A stretch of DNA of 64,000 nucleotides, taken from Nocardia macrotermitis. GTDB taxonomy: Bacteria; Actinomycetota; Actinomycetes; Mycobacteriales; Mycobacteriaceae. A program made the translations under genes and the position numbers. Below, piece after piece: positions 45,751-55,985 of the stretch (within the stretch, counting starts at the first letter, position 1; each line of letters begins with the position of its first letter). The stretch lies in NCBI RefSeq assembly GCF_009604405.1, contig NZ_WEGK01000005.1:1-64000 (forward strand), read 5' to 3'. The notes beneath the pieces were generated by a model. That model was not told the origin of the DNA and searched no databases. It was given only the letters and a program-made list of their open reading frames with translations.

Positions 45751-48030
45751 TCAGTAACTGAACCTCTGATGTTCGGTGGCGAAATCGTCGGCGACGGTGG
45801 CGGCGAGTTCGACCAGGGCCCGCTTGGTGGTTTTGTGGAGGCGGGCCAGTTCGATCTCCGCGCCCTCGGACAGGTGTGGGTCGTAGGGGATGATGTGGAC
45901 GGCGCGGCAGCGGGACAGGAAGTATTCGCGCAGTTGCTGGATACCGACGTTGGGGGAGCCGGGGCGGGGCAGGTTGATCACCACGACGGCGTTGCGGACC
46001 AGGTGGTCGTGGCCGTGCAGGGACAACCAGTCCAGGGTGGCTGCGGCGCTGCGGGCGCCGTCGATCGCCGAGGAGGAGATCAGCACCAGCGAATGCGCCA
46101 ACTCCAGCACACCGGCCATCGCCGAATGCATCAGACCGGTACCGCAGTCGGTGAGGATGATGTTGTAGAAGCGTTGCAGGATGCGGGCGACCTTGCGGTA
46201 CTCGTCCTCGCTGAACGATTCCGAGGCGGCCGGATCACGTTCGCTGGCAAGCACTTCCAGTCGGCTGGTGCCCTGGGAGGTGTGCCGCCGGACGTCGGAG
46301 TACGAGTTGATCGACGGGTCCAGCAGCAGATCGCGCACCGTGGAACGGGTCTGCAACTGCACGCGCTGGGACAGCGTGCCGAAATCCGGATTGGCGTCCA
46401 CCGCGATCACGCGGTCACCGCGGATCGAGGAGAAGATCGAGCCGATACCCATGGTCGTCGTGGTCTTGCCGACGCCACCCTTCAGCGACAGCACCGCGAT
46501 CCGGTAGTCACCGCGGACCGGCTGCCGGATGCGGACGACCAACTCCTGGAGACGACGTTCCTCGGCCGACATACCGGGGTTGATCGCACCACCGGAGATG
46601 TGGTGCACGGTGCGCCGCCACCCGGTGCCCGGCGCCTTCTTGGCCTTGCGCACCGGAACGTTGTCCAGCGAGGGCTGCTGTCCGGGCGGACCCTGGAACT
46701 GCTGCCCGGGATGCCCCTGGAACTGCTGCTGCTGATACTGCTGCGGCGGCTGCTGATACTGCCCCTGCTGGTACTGCTGTGGATAACCCTGACCACCCTG
46801 CTGCGGCGGCGGGGACTGCCACTGGTTGCCCTGCACCGGCGGCTGACCCTGACCCGCGAACCGCGGATCGGCCTGTGCCGGACCCTGTGCCTGATACTGC
46901 TCGCGCTGCGGCGGTTGCCCATTGAACTGCTGCGCGTCCGGCGGCGGCACCTGCTGATACCCGCCGGAGGGTGGCCGATCCCCGGAATACCCTTGCGCGG
47001 CAGGCGGATACGGAGCCTGCTGCGACTGCTCGTCCGGCCCGGGGTGGGTGGGCGCGGGCGCGTCGAACGCCTGATGCCGCCCGCTGTCGGGACCCGGCGG
47101 TATGGCCATATTCGGTTGCGCGACAGGGGAATCCGGCAGCCGCTGCGGCGCCTCCGAGACCGGTAGCTCCGAACTCGCCTGCGGCGCGGCCGATTCCGTC
47201 CCACTCGCCCACGCGGGCGCACCCTCGTCGGCAGCGGGCTGCGGAACCTCGTTCGGCCCGGGAGCGTCGGGCAGCGGCGGCCGCCCCGGCGGCTGCTGCG
47301 GAGGCGGCGGCAGATCCGGCCGGCCATCGACCCGCACCGTCATACCATCGGAATCACCGGACTGCGGAGAATATCCTTGCGGCGCATCGGGAATCGGCGG
47401 CCGGTCGGCGGGCGGCCCGTCCGGCCGCGCCGGCGGCACCTGCGGGAACGAACCGGACTGCCGCGCCGGAAACTGCTGCTGCGGCATCGGTCCGGGCGGC
47501 ATCTGCTGCTGCGGCGGCTGATTCTGTTGCGGCTGTACGAATTCGGCCTGCATCGGGCCGGGGCCGGGCTGCTGCTGCCCCGGGAAACCCTGCCCCAGCT
47601 GCTGCGGACCACCCTCGGGCCGATGCTCGAATCCGTTGCCGGACTGGCCGAATCCACCCGAGGACGGACTCTCGGGCGGCTGCGGGCTCGGCGGCATCTC
47701 GCGCGGCGTGGCGGGCATCGCCATCGTGCTCGGCGGCACGTCGACGGCCTGATCCTGCGGCCGTCCCCACGCCTGCGGCTCGGACTGCGGTTCGCCCCAC
47801 GGCTTGGGCTCGGGCGCATCGGGTTTCGACTTGCCGGGCTTCTTCTTACGGCCCTTCAGACCGTTGTCGGGCTCGGCGTTGTCGCCCTTGCGGCCGAACC
47901 TGGGGCGTTTGGACTTCTCCGAGATCAGATCCCGCTGCGGCAGATTCTCGACCGGGGCCTCGTAGCCGGACTGGGTGTCCTCGCTCTCGGACAGCCATGG
48001 CGGCAGCATGGGGAGTTCGTTGTTGCTCAC
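45751..48030 (-). CDS. espI: EspI-like Pro/Gln-rich protein with ParA/MinD-type ATPase domain
   Basis: A 759-aa protein. Residues 1-~470 are disordered and very rich in Pro, Gln and Gly. The C-terminal ~250 residues form a SIMIBI ATPase: Walker A LKGGVGKTTTTMG near residue 517, AVDANPDFGTLS, and a later hydrophobic IILTDCGTG. EspI of ESX-1 has the same layout and modulates secretion when ATP is low (established in mycobacteria). GTG 48030 follows AGGTGG. It lies 2.6 kb beyond eccC on the opposite strand, separated by the GntR-GNAT pair. Confidence 0.82.
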   Translation of the reverse strand: MSNNELPMLPPWLSESEDTQSGYEAPVENLPQRDLISEKSKRPRFGRKGDNAEPDNGLKGRKKKPGKSKPDAPEPKPWGEPQSEPQAWGRPQDQAVDVPPSTMAMPATPREMPPSPQPPESPSSGGFGQSGNGFEHRPEGGPQQLGQGFPGQQQPGPGPMQAEFVQPQQNQPPQQQMPPGPMPQQQFPARQSGSFPQVPPARPDGPPADRPPIPDAPQGYSPQSGDSDGMTVRVDGRPDLPPPPQQPPGRPPLPDAPGPNEVPQPAADEGAPAWASGTESAAPQASSELPVSEAPQRLPDSPVAQPNMAIPPGPDSGRHQAFDAPAPTHPGPDEQSQQAPYPPAAQGYSGDRPPSGGYQQVPPPDAQQFNGQPPQREQYQAQGPAQADPRFAGQGQPPVQGNQWQSPPPQQGGQGYPQQYQQGQYQQPPQQYQQQQFQGHPGQQFQGPPGQQPSLDNVPVRKAKKAPGTGWRRTVHHISGGAINPGMSAEERRLQELVVRIRQPVRGDYRIAVLSLKGGVGKTTTTMGIGSIFSSIRGDRVIAVDANPDFGTLSQRVQLQTRSTVRDLLLDPSINSYSDVRRHTSQGTSRLEVLASERDPAASESFSEDEYRKVARILQRFYNIILTDCGTGLMHSAMAGVLELAHSLVLISSSAIDGARSAAATLDWLSLHGHDHLVRNAVVVINLPRPGSPNVGIQQLREYFLSRCRAVHIIPYDPHLSEGAEIELARLHKTTKRALVELAATVADDFATEHQRFSY

Positions 48031-48288
48031 AGCGCCACCTCGCAGGTGCTCGCCACGACTGCGTGCGCTGCGTCGCCGACGTAGTCGCTGCGCTCGCTCA
48101 CTGTTGTCCCCCTGGGATCTGCTCGGCCGATTACCTGGATAGTGCGCAGTTTACGCGAGCGGAACCAATGGCGAGTGATCCGCTGCCGCATCGCACGAGC
48201 CGGGTGCGGGACCGGTGCGCGGTGTAGTCTTCGGCCGGGCTCGGCGTGCGCTTTCGCCGGGAATTTCCGGATTCGAGAGCAGGGCGCG

Positions 48289-49539
48289 ATGGCATCACCG
48301 GTCGATCACCAGGACCTCACGCGCCTGGACCAGCTGCCGATCCGGCCGATTCATCGCAGGCTCGTCGCCCTAATCGGGATGGGACTGTTCTTCGATCTGT
48401 ACGAACTGTTCCTGGCCGGGACGATCACCGGCGTCTTCAAACAGCAGTTGCACCTGTCGACGTACGAACTCAGCGGCATCCTGGCCTCGGCCTTCGTCGG
48501 CCAGTTCCTCGGCGCGCTGGTGCTGGGCCGGTTGTCCGACGTGTTCGGCCGCCGCCGGATGTTCATGATCAATATCGGCCTCTACGCCGGATTCACCCTG
48601 CTGGGCGCGTTCAGCCCGAACGTCTGGTTCCTGATGGTGACGCGCATGCTCGCCGGTCTGGGCATCGGCGCGGAGATGACCCTCTCGGACACCTACCTGT
48701 CGGAGGTGATGCCGCCGCAGGTGCGCGGCCGGATGATCGCCATCGCCTACACGATCGGTTTCTGCGCCGTCCCCACGGTCGGCTTCCTCGCGCGCTGGCT
48801 GGTCCCGTTGAAACCGCTGGGCCTGGACGGCTGGCGCTGGCTGTTCGTGATCGGCGGCCTGGGCGCGGCGCTGGTGTTCTTCGCGCGCCGGTTCATGCCC
48901 GAATCCCCGCGCTGGCGCGAACATCGGGAGCGCTCCGTCGAACGCGTCCGCTTCGCCGAGATCCTCACCGCCCCACTGCGCACCCGCACCCTGCTGTTCT
49001 CGGCGGCGATGATCCTGCAGGTCTTCGGCTACTACGGCTTCGGCACGCTGGCCGTACTGGTGTTGCAGCACAAGGGATTTCCGGTGGTCAACTCGCTGGG
49101 CTACCTGGCGATCACCTATCTGGGCTATCCGATCGGCTCGCTGCTGACCATCCCGCTGATCGAGCGGATGGAACGCAAATATCTGGTGCTGGCCTCCACC
49201 GCCGCGATGGCGATCTTCGGGCTGATCTTCGGATTCGCCGTGAGCGTGCCGCTGATCCTGATCTCGGGCGGGCTGTTCACCCTGTCCAGCAACGTGTTCT
49301 CCGACGCGATCCACACCTACCTGCCCGAATCGTTCCCGACCAGCGTGCGCGGCACCGCCTCGGGGATGACCTACTCGCTGTCCAAACTCAGCACCGCGTT
49401 CCTGCCGTTCCTGCTGCTCCCGCTGCTGGACAGCCGCGGGCCGGGCGCGGTCTTCACGATCATCACCGCCGCGCTGCTGATCATGTTCGCGCTGATCGGC
49501 GTCTGGGGCCCGCGCACCGGACGCGGCCCGGTGGCCTGA
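48289..49539 (+). CDS. MFS transporter
   Basis: A 416-aa protein with twelve membrane helices. The loop 2-3 signature GRLSDVFGRRRMF and the PESPRWREHRER motif after helix six are typical of the sugar/organic-acid MFS branch. An FFDLYELF helix 1 resembles aromatic-acid and metabolite:H+ symporters. ATG 48289 is preceded by GAGCAGGG. The substrate is unknown. It stands alone between the EspI-like gene and the ribosomal cluster. Confidence 0.88.
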   Translation: MASPVDHQDLTRLDQLPIRPIHRRLVALIGMGLFFDLYELFLAGTITGVFKQQLHLSTYELSGILASAFVGQFLGALVLGRLSDVFGRRRMFMINIGLYAGFTLLGAFSPNVWFLMVTRMLAGLGIGAEMTLSDTYLSEVMPPQVRGRMIAIAYTIGFCAVPTVGFLARWLVPLKPLGLDGWRWLFVIGGLGAALVFFARRFMPESPRWREHRERSVERVRFAEILTAPLRTRTLLFSAAMILQVFGYYGFGTLAVLVLQHKGFPVVNSLGYLAITYLGYPIGSLLTIPLIERMERKYLVLASTAAMAIFGLIFGFAVSVPLILISGGLFTLSSNVFSDAIHTYLPESFPTSVRGTASGMTYSLSKLSTAFLPFLLLPLLDSRGPGAVFTIITAALLIMFALIGVWGPRTGRGPVA

Positions 49540-49798
49540 GAAGTTCGTACGCCTGGTCGGAGAGTTCGCACACGGCGAAACGGGCCGGTTTGGCCCCCGG
49601 AACTACGCGCAGGTAAGCTTGGTCGGCGGTGCACCTATCCGCCGGTCCGTCCATGCTTGCATGTCGCTGTCCGGTGAGTATGGCACCCGGCCGGTGAAAG
49701 TGCACGAGCATCGGCCACAGAACAGACGGTGACGGCGGAGAAATCCGCCGACGAGCTGCGACCAGCCAGGGTTTCAGCGCAAAGGGATCGCGGAGGAT

Positions 49799-50020
49799 AT
49801 GGCGAAGAAGGAAGGGGCCATCGAGGTCGAGGGCCGGGTCATCGAGCCGCTGCCCAACGCGATGTTCCGGATCGAACTGGAGAATGGCCACAAGGTTCTC
49901 GCCCACATCAGCGGCAAGATGCGGCAGCACTACATCCGCATCCTCCCCGAGGATCGTGTGGTCGTGGAGCTTTCGCCGTACGACCTGACCCGCGGTCGCA
50001 TCGTCTACCGCTACAAGTGA
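49799..50020 (+). CDS. infA: Translation initiation factor IF-1
   Basis: A 73-aa S1/OB-fold protein ([20 protein letters not shown]..., [21 protein letters not shown]). It binds the 30S A site during initiation. GGAGG lies only two bases from the ATG, with AAGGGA further upstream as a second candidate ribosome site. It heads the infA-rpmJ-rpsM cluster. Confidence 0.98.
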   Translation: MAKKEGAIEVEGRVIEPLPNAMFRIELENGHKVLAHISGKMRQHYIRILPEDRVVVELSPYDLTRGRIVYRYK

Positions 50021-50055
50021 TCGAGCGGGCCGCGGCCCCTCGAACCCCGAAGACT

Positions 50056-50076
50056 CCCGAGGCCCCGAGCCTCGGG
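50056..50076 (+). terminator. Hairpin between infA and rpmJ
   Basis: CCCGAGGC (50056-50063) and GCCTCGGG (50069-50076) with a five-base loop, 36 nt after the infA stop. It is a possible attenuator or processing site. Confidence 0.45.
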
Positions 50077-50109
50077 GAATCACCCCGGTCACCTGGCCGG
50101 GGAACATCT

Positions 50110-50130
50110 GTGTTCACAGCCTGTGAACAC
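50110..50130. promoter_or_regulatory. Palindrome upstream of rpmJ
   Basis: GTGTTCACA-GCC-TGTGAACAC: 9-bp perfect arms with a 3-bp centre, 20 bp before the rpmJ GTG. It could be an operator or an RNA hairpin affecting rpmJ translation. Confidence 0.5.
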
Positions 50131-50150
50131 CGACTCGGATTGGATTTGAC

Positions 50151-50264
50151 GTGAAGGTCAACCCCAGCGTCAAGAAGATCTGCGAGAAGTGCAAGGTGAT
50201 CCGCCGTAACGGACGGGTCATGGTGATCTGCGACAACCTGCGGCACAAGCAGCGTCAGGGCTAG
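50151..50264 (+). CDS. rpmJ: 50S ribosomal protein L36 (zinc-binding form)
   Basis: A 37-aa protein starting at [22 protein letters not shown]..., with Cys at 11, 14 and 27 and His at 32, the four zinc ligands of the C+ form. Too short for usual ORF cut-offs. It lies between infA and rpsM as in most actinobacteria. Confidence 0.98.
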   Translation: MKVNPSVKKICEKCKVIRRNGRVMVICDNLRHKQRQG

Positions 50265-50500
50265 TCCCAGGCGGTTCGCACCACCAGCCAAGCACCGAAC
50301 GCGGTTCGGATTGGCACATATGTAGAACTCCCGGAGCCATACGACATCGGCGAGCCCGCACAGCCCCTCGGGGCCAGGCGGGCGGATGTCGGAACCACCC
50401 CCGGAACGGAGGCCGGGGCCCTCGAATACCTGCGGAACATCCGCAACAGAGGAGAGGGACGGCCAGGGAGCAGACCTCCGCAACAGAAGGAACATGCCAC

Positions 50501-50875
50501 ATGGCACGTCTGATGGGCGTCGACCTCCCGCGCGACAAGCGCATGGAGATCGCACTGACCTACATTTTCGGTATCGGTCGTACCCGCTCCAAGGAGATCC
50601 TCGCAGGCACGGGCATCAGCCCTGACCTGCGTTCGAAGGACCTCACCGACGATGACGTCACCCGGTTGCGCGATTACATCGAGGCGTCGGACCAGATCAA
50701 GGTCGAGGGCGACCTGCGCCGTGAGGTGCAGGCCGACATCCGCCGCAAGATCGAGATCGGCTGCTACCAGGGCATCCGCCACCGCCGCCACCTGCCGGTG
50801 CACGGCCAGCGGACCAAGACCAATGCGCGCACGCGCAAGGGTCCGAAGAAGACCGTCGCCGGCAAGAAGAAGTAG
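50501..50875 (+). CDS. rpsM: 30S ribosomal protein S13
   Basis: A 124-aa protein ([20 protein letters not shown]..., [21 protein letters not shown]) with the helix-two-turn-helix and basic tail of S13. It is first in the rpsM-rpsK-rpsD run and preceded by AAGGAACATGCCAC. Confidence 0.99.
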   Translation: MARLMGVDLPRDKRMEIALTYIFGIGRTRSKEILAGTGISPDLRSKDLTDDDVTRLRDYIEASDQIKVEGDLRREVQADIRRKIEIGCYQGIRHRRHLPVHGQRTKTNARTRKGPKKTVAGKKK

Positions 50876-50888
50876 GGGATAACAACAG

Positions 50889-51302
50889 ATGCCTCCGAAG
50901 AGCCGGACCTCCGGCCCCAAGAAGACCCAGAAGTCGCGGCGCAGGGACAAGAAGAACGTCCCGCACGGCCACGCGCACATCAAGTCCACGTTCAACAACA
51001 CCATCGTGTCGATCACCGACCCCGAGGGCAACGTCATCTCGTGGGCGTCCTCGGGCCACGTCGGCTTCAAGGGTTCGCGCAAGTCGACCCCGTTCGCCGC
51101 GCAGCTCGCCGCCGAGAACGCTGCCCGCAAGGCGCAGGAGAACGGCGTCAAGAAGGTCGACGTGTTCGTCAAGGGCCCGGGTTCGGGCCGTGAGACCGCG
51201 ATCCGCTCGCTGCAGGCGGCGGGCCTCGAGGTGGGCACGATCTCCGACGTCACCCCGCAGCCCCACAACGGCTGCCGTCCGCCCAAGCGGCGTCGCGTCT
51301 AG
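50889..51302 (+). CDS. rpsK: 30S ribosomal protein S11
   Basis: A 137-aa protein with the S11 signatures [20 protein letters not shown] and [26 protein letters not shown] at the C-terminus. Thirteen bases after rpsM. Confidence 0.99.
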   Translation: MPPKSRTSGPKKTQKSRRRDKKNVPHGHAHIKSTFNNTIVSITDPEGNVISWASSGHVGFKGSRKSTPFAAQLAAENAARKAQENGVKKVDVFVKGPGSGRETAIRSLQAAGLEVGTISDVTPQPHNGCRPPKRRRV

Positions 51303-51323
51303 CGGGAAAGGATTTAGCGAAAA

Positions 51324-51929
51324 ATGGCTCGTTATACAGGCCCCATCACCCGCAAGTCGCGTCGTCTGCGCGTCGACCTCGTCGGAGGCGACCAGGCGTT
51401 CGAGCGTCGTCCTTACCCGCCCGGCCAGCACGGCCGCGCGCGGATCAAGGAGTCCGAGTACCTGATGCAGTTGCAGGAGAAGCAGAAGGCTCGCTTCTCC
51501 TACGGCGTCATGGAGAAGCAGTTCCGCCGGTACTACGAAGAGGCGAACCGCCAGAAGGGCAAGACGGGTGACAACCTGCTGCGCCTGCTGGAGTCGCGTC
51601 TGGACAACGTCGTGTACCGCGCCGGTCTGGCCCGCACCCGTCGTCAGGCCCGTCAGCTCGTCTCGCACGGCCACTTCCTGGTGAACGGCACGAAGGTCGA
51701 TGTGCCCAGCTTCCAGGTCAGCCAGTACGACATCATCGATGTCAAGGAGAAGTCGCTGCCGACGCTGCCGTTCCAGGTGGCGCGCGAGACCATCGGCGAC
51801 CGGCCGAACGCCGGCTGGCTGCAGGTCGTGCCGAACCGGCTGCGGATCCTGGTGCACCAGCTGCCCGAGCGTGCGCAGATCGATGTTCCGCTGAACGAGC
51901 AGCTCATCGTCGAGTACTACTCGAAGTAG
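51324..51929 (+). CDS. rpsD: 30S ribosomal protein S4
   Basis: A 201-aa primary 16S-binding protein with the S4 domain (LDNVVYRAGLARTRRQARQL, HGHFLVNG). It lacks the four-Cys zinc cluster, so it is the C- form. GGAAAGG precedes the ATG. Confidence 0.99.
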   Translation: MARYTGPITRKSRRLRVDLVGGDQAFERRPYPPGQHGRARIKESEYLMQLQEKQKARFSYGVMEKQFRRYYEEANRQKGKTGDNLLRLLESRLDNVVYRAGLARTRRQARQLVSHGHFLVNGTKVDVPSFQVSQYDIIDVKEKSLPTLPFQVARETIGDRPNAGWLQVVPNRLRILVHQLPERAQIDVPLNEQLIVEYYSK

Positions 51930-52014
51930 ACGAAGGCGTTACTCGCCGCTGGTGGAACCGCTTCACCCGGAAGGGATTTCGGGGGCCATGCCGCCGAACC
52001 CCTTCGAGAACAAG

Positions 52015-52047
52015 GGTTTCGGCCTCTCGACAAGGGAGGCCGAAACC
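52015..52047. terminator. Hairpin between rpsD and rpoA
   Basis: GGTTTCGGCCTC (52015-52026) and GAGGCCGAAACC (52036-52047) form a perfect 12-bp stem with a 9-nt loop, followed by a T-poor tail. It could attenuate or process the transcript before rpoA. Confidence 0.6.
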
Positions 52048-52107
52048 GGAGTTCTTGTCCGGGATGGGGTTTCGGTTCCACATATTCCAGTCGTGAACGT
52101 CAAATAG

Positions 52108-53190
<1,083 letters not shown>

Positions 53191-53237
53191 GTCTTCGGGG
53201 CCGCAGCCCCGGAAGCCTTCCCAAAAGGAGAACACCA

Positions 53238-53738
53238 ATGCCCAAGCCCAAGAAGGGTGCTCGCTTCGGCGGGTCGGCGTCGCACCAGAAGGCGATCTTC
53301 GCCAATCTGGCCACGGCGCTCTTCGAGCACGGTCGGATCACGACCACCGAGGCCAAGGCCAAGGCGCTGCGCCCGTACGCCGAGAAGCTCGTCACCAAGG
53401 CCAAGGCCGGCACGCTGGCCGACCGCCGTGAGGTGCTCAAGGTCATCCGCAACAAGGATGTCCTGCACGAGCTCTTCGCGAACATCGGACCGTCGTTCGA
53501 GGGTCGCGAGGGTGGTTACACCCGGATCATCAAGACCGTCCCCCGCAAGGGTGACAACGCTCCGATGGCGATCATCGAGCTGGTCCGGGAGAAGACCGTG
53601 ACCAACGAGGCCGATCGTGCCCGTCGGGTCGCCGCGTCGCAGCAGGCGACCGAGGAGGCCCCCAAGGCCGACGAGGCTGCCGAGACCGAGGCTCCGGCCG
53701 AGGCCGCTGCCGAAGAGGCTGCCAAAGAAGACGCCTGA
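53238..53738 (+). CDS. rplQ: 50S ribosomal protein L17
   Basis: A 166-aa protein: the L17 core (~115 aa, [20 protein letters not shown] and [10 protein letters not shown]) plus an Ala/Glu-rich actinobacterial tail (~50 aa). AAAAGGAG precedes the ATG. 47 nt after rpoA. Confidence 0.98.
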   Translation: MPKPKKGARFGGSASHQKAIFANLATALFEHGRITTTEAKAKALRPYAEKLVTKAKAGTLADRREVLKVIRNKDVLHELFANIGPSFEGREGGYTRIIKTVPRKGDNAPMAIIELVREKTVTNEADRARRVAASQQATEEAPKADEAAETEAPAEAAAEEAAKEDA

Positions 53739-53760
53739 TACTGCGTCGGACCCATGTGCG

Positions 53761-53790
53761 AGCCCGCCGTCCCCTCCGGGTCGGCGGGCT
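53761..53790 (+). terminator. Hairpin between rplQ and truA
   Basis: AGCCCGCC (53761-53768) and GGCGGGCT (53783-53790) with a 14-nt loop and a T-rich TTCGCT downstream. It may limit read-through from the ribosomal operon into truA. Confidence 0.6.
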
Positions 53791-53816
53791 TCGCTCATGT
53801 TAACCAGGAGATCGCT

Positions 53817-54665
53817 GTGACCATGTCCGAATCGTCCGGGCGAACCGTTGCAATTCGGGTACGGCTGGATATCTCCTACGACGGCACCGATTTCGTCGGA
53901 TGGGCACGTCAGCCCGGTTTGCGCACGGTCCAGGGGGTGCTGGAGGAGTCGCTGAGCAAGGTGCTGCGGGAGCCGATCCAGCTGACCGTCGCGGGCCGCA
54001 CCGACGCCGGTGTGCATGCCGAGGGCCAGGTCGCGCACTTCGACACCACGGCCGAACTCGATGCCGACAAGTTGCTGTACCGTCTGGCGCGTTTCCTGCC
54101 GAAAGACGTGCGGGTCACCGGAATCCGTCCCGCCCCCGCCGATTTCGACGCGCGCTTCTCCGCGATCCGGCGGCACTACATCTACCGCCTGACCACCGCC
54201 CCCTACGGCGCGTCGCCACTCCAGGCCCGCAGCGTGGTCCCGTGCCGCCCGGTGCGTCTGGACGTCATGCGCGAAGCCTCGCGAAACCTGTTGGGCCTGC
54301 ACGATTTCGCCGCCTTCTGCCGCCGCCGCGAGGGCGCGACCACGGTCCGCGAACTCCAGCGCTTCGACTGGACCCGGGACGGCGACCTGCTCACCGCCCA
54401 CGTCTCCGCCGACGCCTTCTGCTGGTCCATGGTCCGCAGCCTCGTCGGCGCGGCCCTGTCGGTAGGCGAAGGCCGCCGCACCCCCGAATGGCTCCCCACC
54501 CTCCTGGACGAACGCAACCGCTCCAGCATGATCACCGTCGCCCCCGCCCACGGCCTGAGCCTCACCGCCGTCGACTACCCGGCCGACGAAGACCTCGCCA
54601 CCCGCAACGCCCAAACCCGCGAAATGCGCACGGTCCCGAGCCCGGGCGGCTGCTGCGGCGAGTGA
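53817..54665 (+). CDS. truA: tRNA pseudouridine(38-40) synthase TruA
   Basis: A 282-aa enzyme modifying U38-U40 of tRNA anticodon stems. The catalytic Asp is in the GRTDAGVHA motif; IRRHYIYRL and [12 protein letters not shown] are typical. GTG 53817 is chosen because AGGAG (53805-53809) is at the right distance; the upstream in-frame ATG lies in the terminator hairpin. It closes the ribosomal cluster. Confidence 0.96.
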   Translation: MTMSESSGRTVAIRVRLDISYDGTDFVGWARQPGLRTVQGVLEESLSKVLREPIQLTVAGRTDAGVHAEGQVAHFDTTAELDADKLLYRLARFLPKDVRVTGIRPAPADFDARFSAIRRHYIYRLTTAPYGASPLQARSVVPCRPVRLDVMREASRNLLGLHDFAAFCRRREGATTVRELQRFDWTRDGDLLTAHVSADAFCWSMVRSLVGAALSVGEGRRTPEWLPTLLDERNRSSMITVAPAHGLSLTAVDYPADEDLATRNAQTREMRTVPSPGGCCGE

Positions 54666-54852
54666 CAGCGATCAACACCACCCGCGTGCACTCATTCGAA
54701 ACTTCTGAGCCGCAACGGAATACACCGCTGTGATGGTTTCGACTGCGCTGCCGATCGAGTGTGTGGATGAGGCTCGGGTCGGTTTGCGCGGGCGGCGACG
54801 GGCGACTCGGTCTGCTGCCGAGAGCGGGGCATGGCCGCCCGCTCGGCGGCGG

Positions 54853-55878
54853 CTAGGTGAGCCGGACCTCGGCGGTGGCGAGGCCGAAGATCTTGCGGCC
54901 CGCGGATTTCGCGACTATGACGACCACCGCGGAGCGGGTGGTGGGGTCGACGGATTTGACGCGGCCGGTGAATTCGACGGCGCCGGGGGCGGTGGGTTCG
55001 ACGATGGTGTAGTTGGAGAGGCGGACGCTGTAGCGGGTGATCGCGCCCGGATCGCCGAGCCAGCCGGTGACGAAGCCCGCGCCCAGGCCCATGGTGAGCA
55101 TGCCGTGGGCGATGACGTCGGGCAGGCCCGCGAGGGCGGCGAGGCTGTCGTGCCAGTGGATGGGGTTGGCGTCGCCGGAGACGCCGGCGTAGTTGACCAG
55201 ATCGCCGCGGGTCAGGCGGGCCTCGCGGAGGGGGAGTTCGGTGCCGACGGCGATGTCCTCGAAACGCGGCGCGGTGTGCGGGGCGCGGGTGCGGGTGAGC
55301 TGGGACAGGTGTGCGGCGGCTTCGGGGTCCAGGCTCGACGGGTCCGTGGTTCCGGTGCGCGAGGGCGGGTTCAGGCCGCTCATGATGACGCGCTCGACCG
55401 CGGCGGTGATGTCGACCTCGGTGGCGAGGTCCTCCCTCGTGATGCCGACGACGGTGGTGTGCATGATCTGCACGATCTCACCGGCGGCATCGATGAAGGT
55501 GTTGGTGATGGTGATCAGATCCTTGCCCGCGATGCGGCGCACCGACGACACCTCGACATCGCTGACCAGCCGGTCGCCGGTGAGCACCGGGGCGTGCATC
55601 TCGAAGACCTGATCGGTCTGCACGAAGACGTCGTAGCCGGTGATCACGGTGTCGAAGAGCCTGCGGTTGGCCAGCATCGCGGCCGCGGACAGGAATGTGG
55701 TGGGCGCGATCAGCCCGCGGTAGTCGAGTTCGCGCGCGGCGTCCTCACTCCAGTGCGCCGGGTGGAAATCCTGCACGGCGCGGGCGTATTCGCGGATCTT
55801 CTCCCGGCCGACCTCGTAGTAGTCGTCGGCACGATAGCGATATCCGACCAGCCCGGTCGTATCCACCGTTGCGTCCAC
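54853..55878 (-). CDS. Fused HadA-HadB-type MaoC (3R)-hydroxyacyl dehydratase
   Basis: A 341-aa protein with two hotdog domains. The N-terminal half resembles the HadA/UPF0336 type (RADDYYEVGREKIREYARAV). The C-terminal half is HadB-like with the hydratase motif GDANPIHWHD (~residue 240). In mycobacteria HadAB is a heterodimer of FAS-II acting on mycolate chains (established); here both are in one chain. GTG 55878 with GAGGAG is chosen over more upstream starts at 55902, 55935 and 56088, which lack good sites. The neighbours are not lipid genes, so its pathway is uncertain. Confidence 0.8.
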   Translation of the reverse strand: MDATVDTTGLVGYRYRADDYYEVGREKIREYARAVQDFHPAHWSEDAARELDYRGLIAPTTFLSAAAMLANRRLFDTVITGYDVFVQTDQVFEMHAPVLTGDRLVSDVEVSSVRRIAGKDLITITNTFIDAAGEIVQIMHTTVVGITREDLATEVDITAAVERVIMSGLNPPSRTGTTDPSSLDPEAAAHLSQLTRTRAPHTAPRFEDIAVGTELPLREARLTRGDLVNYAGVSGDANPIHWHDSLAALAGLPDVIAHGMLTMGLGAGFVTGWLGDPGAITRYSVRLSNYTIVEPTAPGAVEFTGRVKSVDPTTRSAVVVIVAKSAGRKIFGLATAEVRLT

Positions 55879-55985
55879 CAGATCGCTCCTCGTCTCGGTC
55901 ACATCTGCTCGTCGTATTCGCGGCGGCGAATCCATGAACGATAGCCGGGCGGTCCGACTCGCGGCGAACGGCCGTCGCGCGTCGG

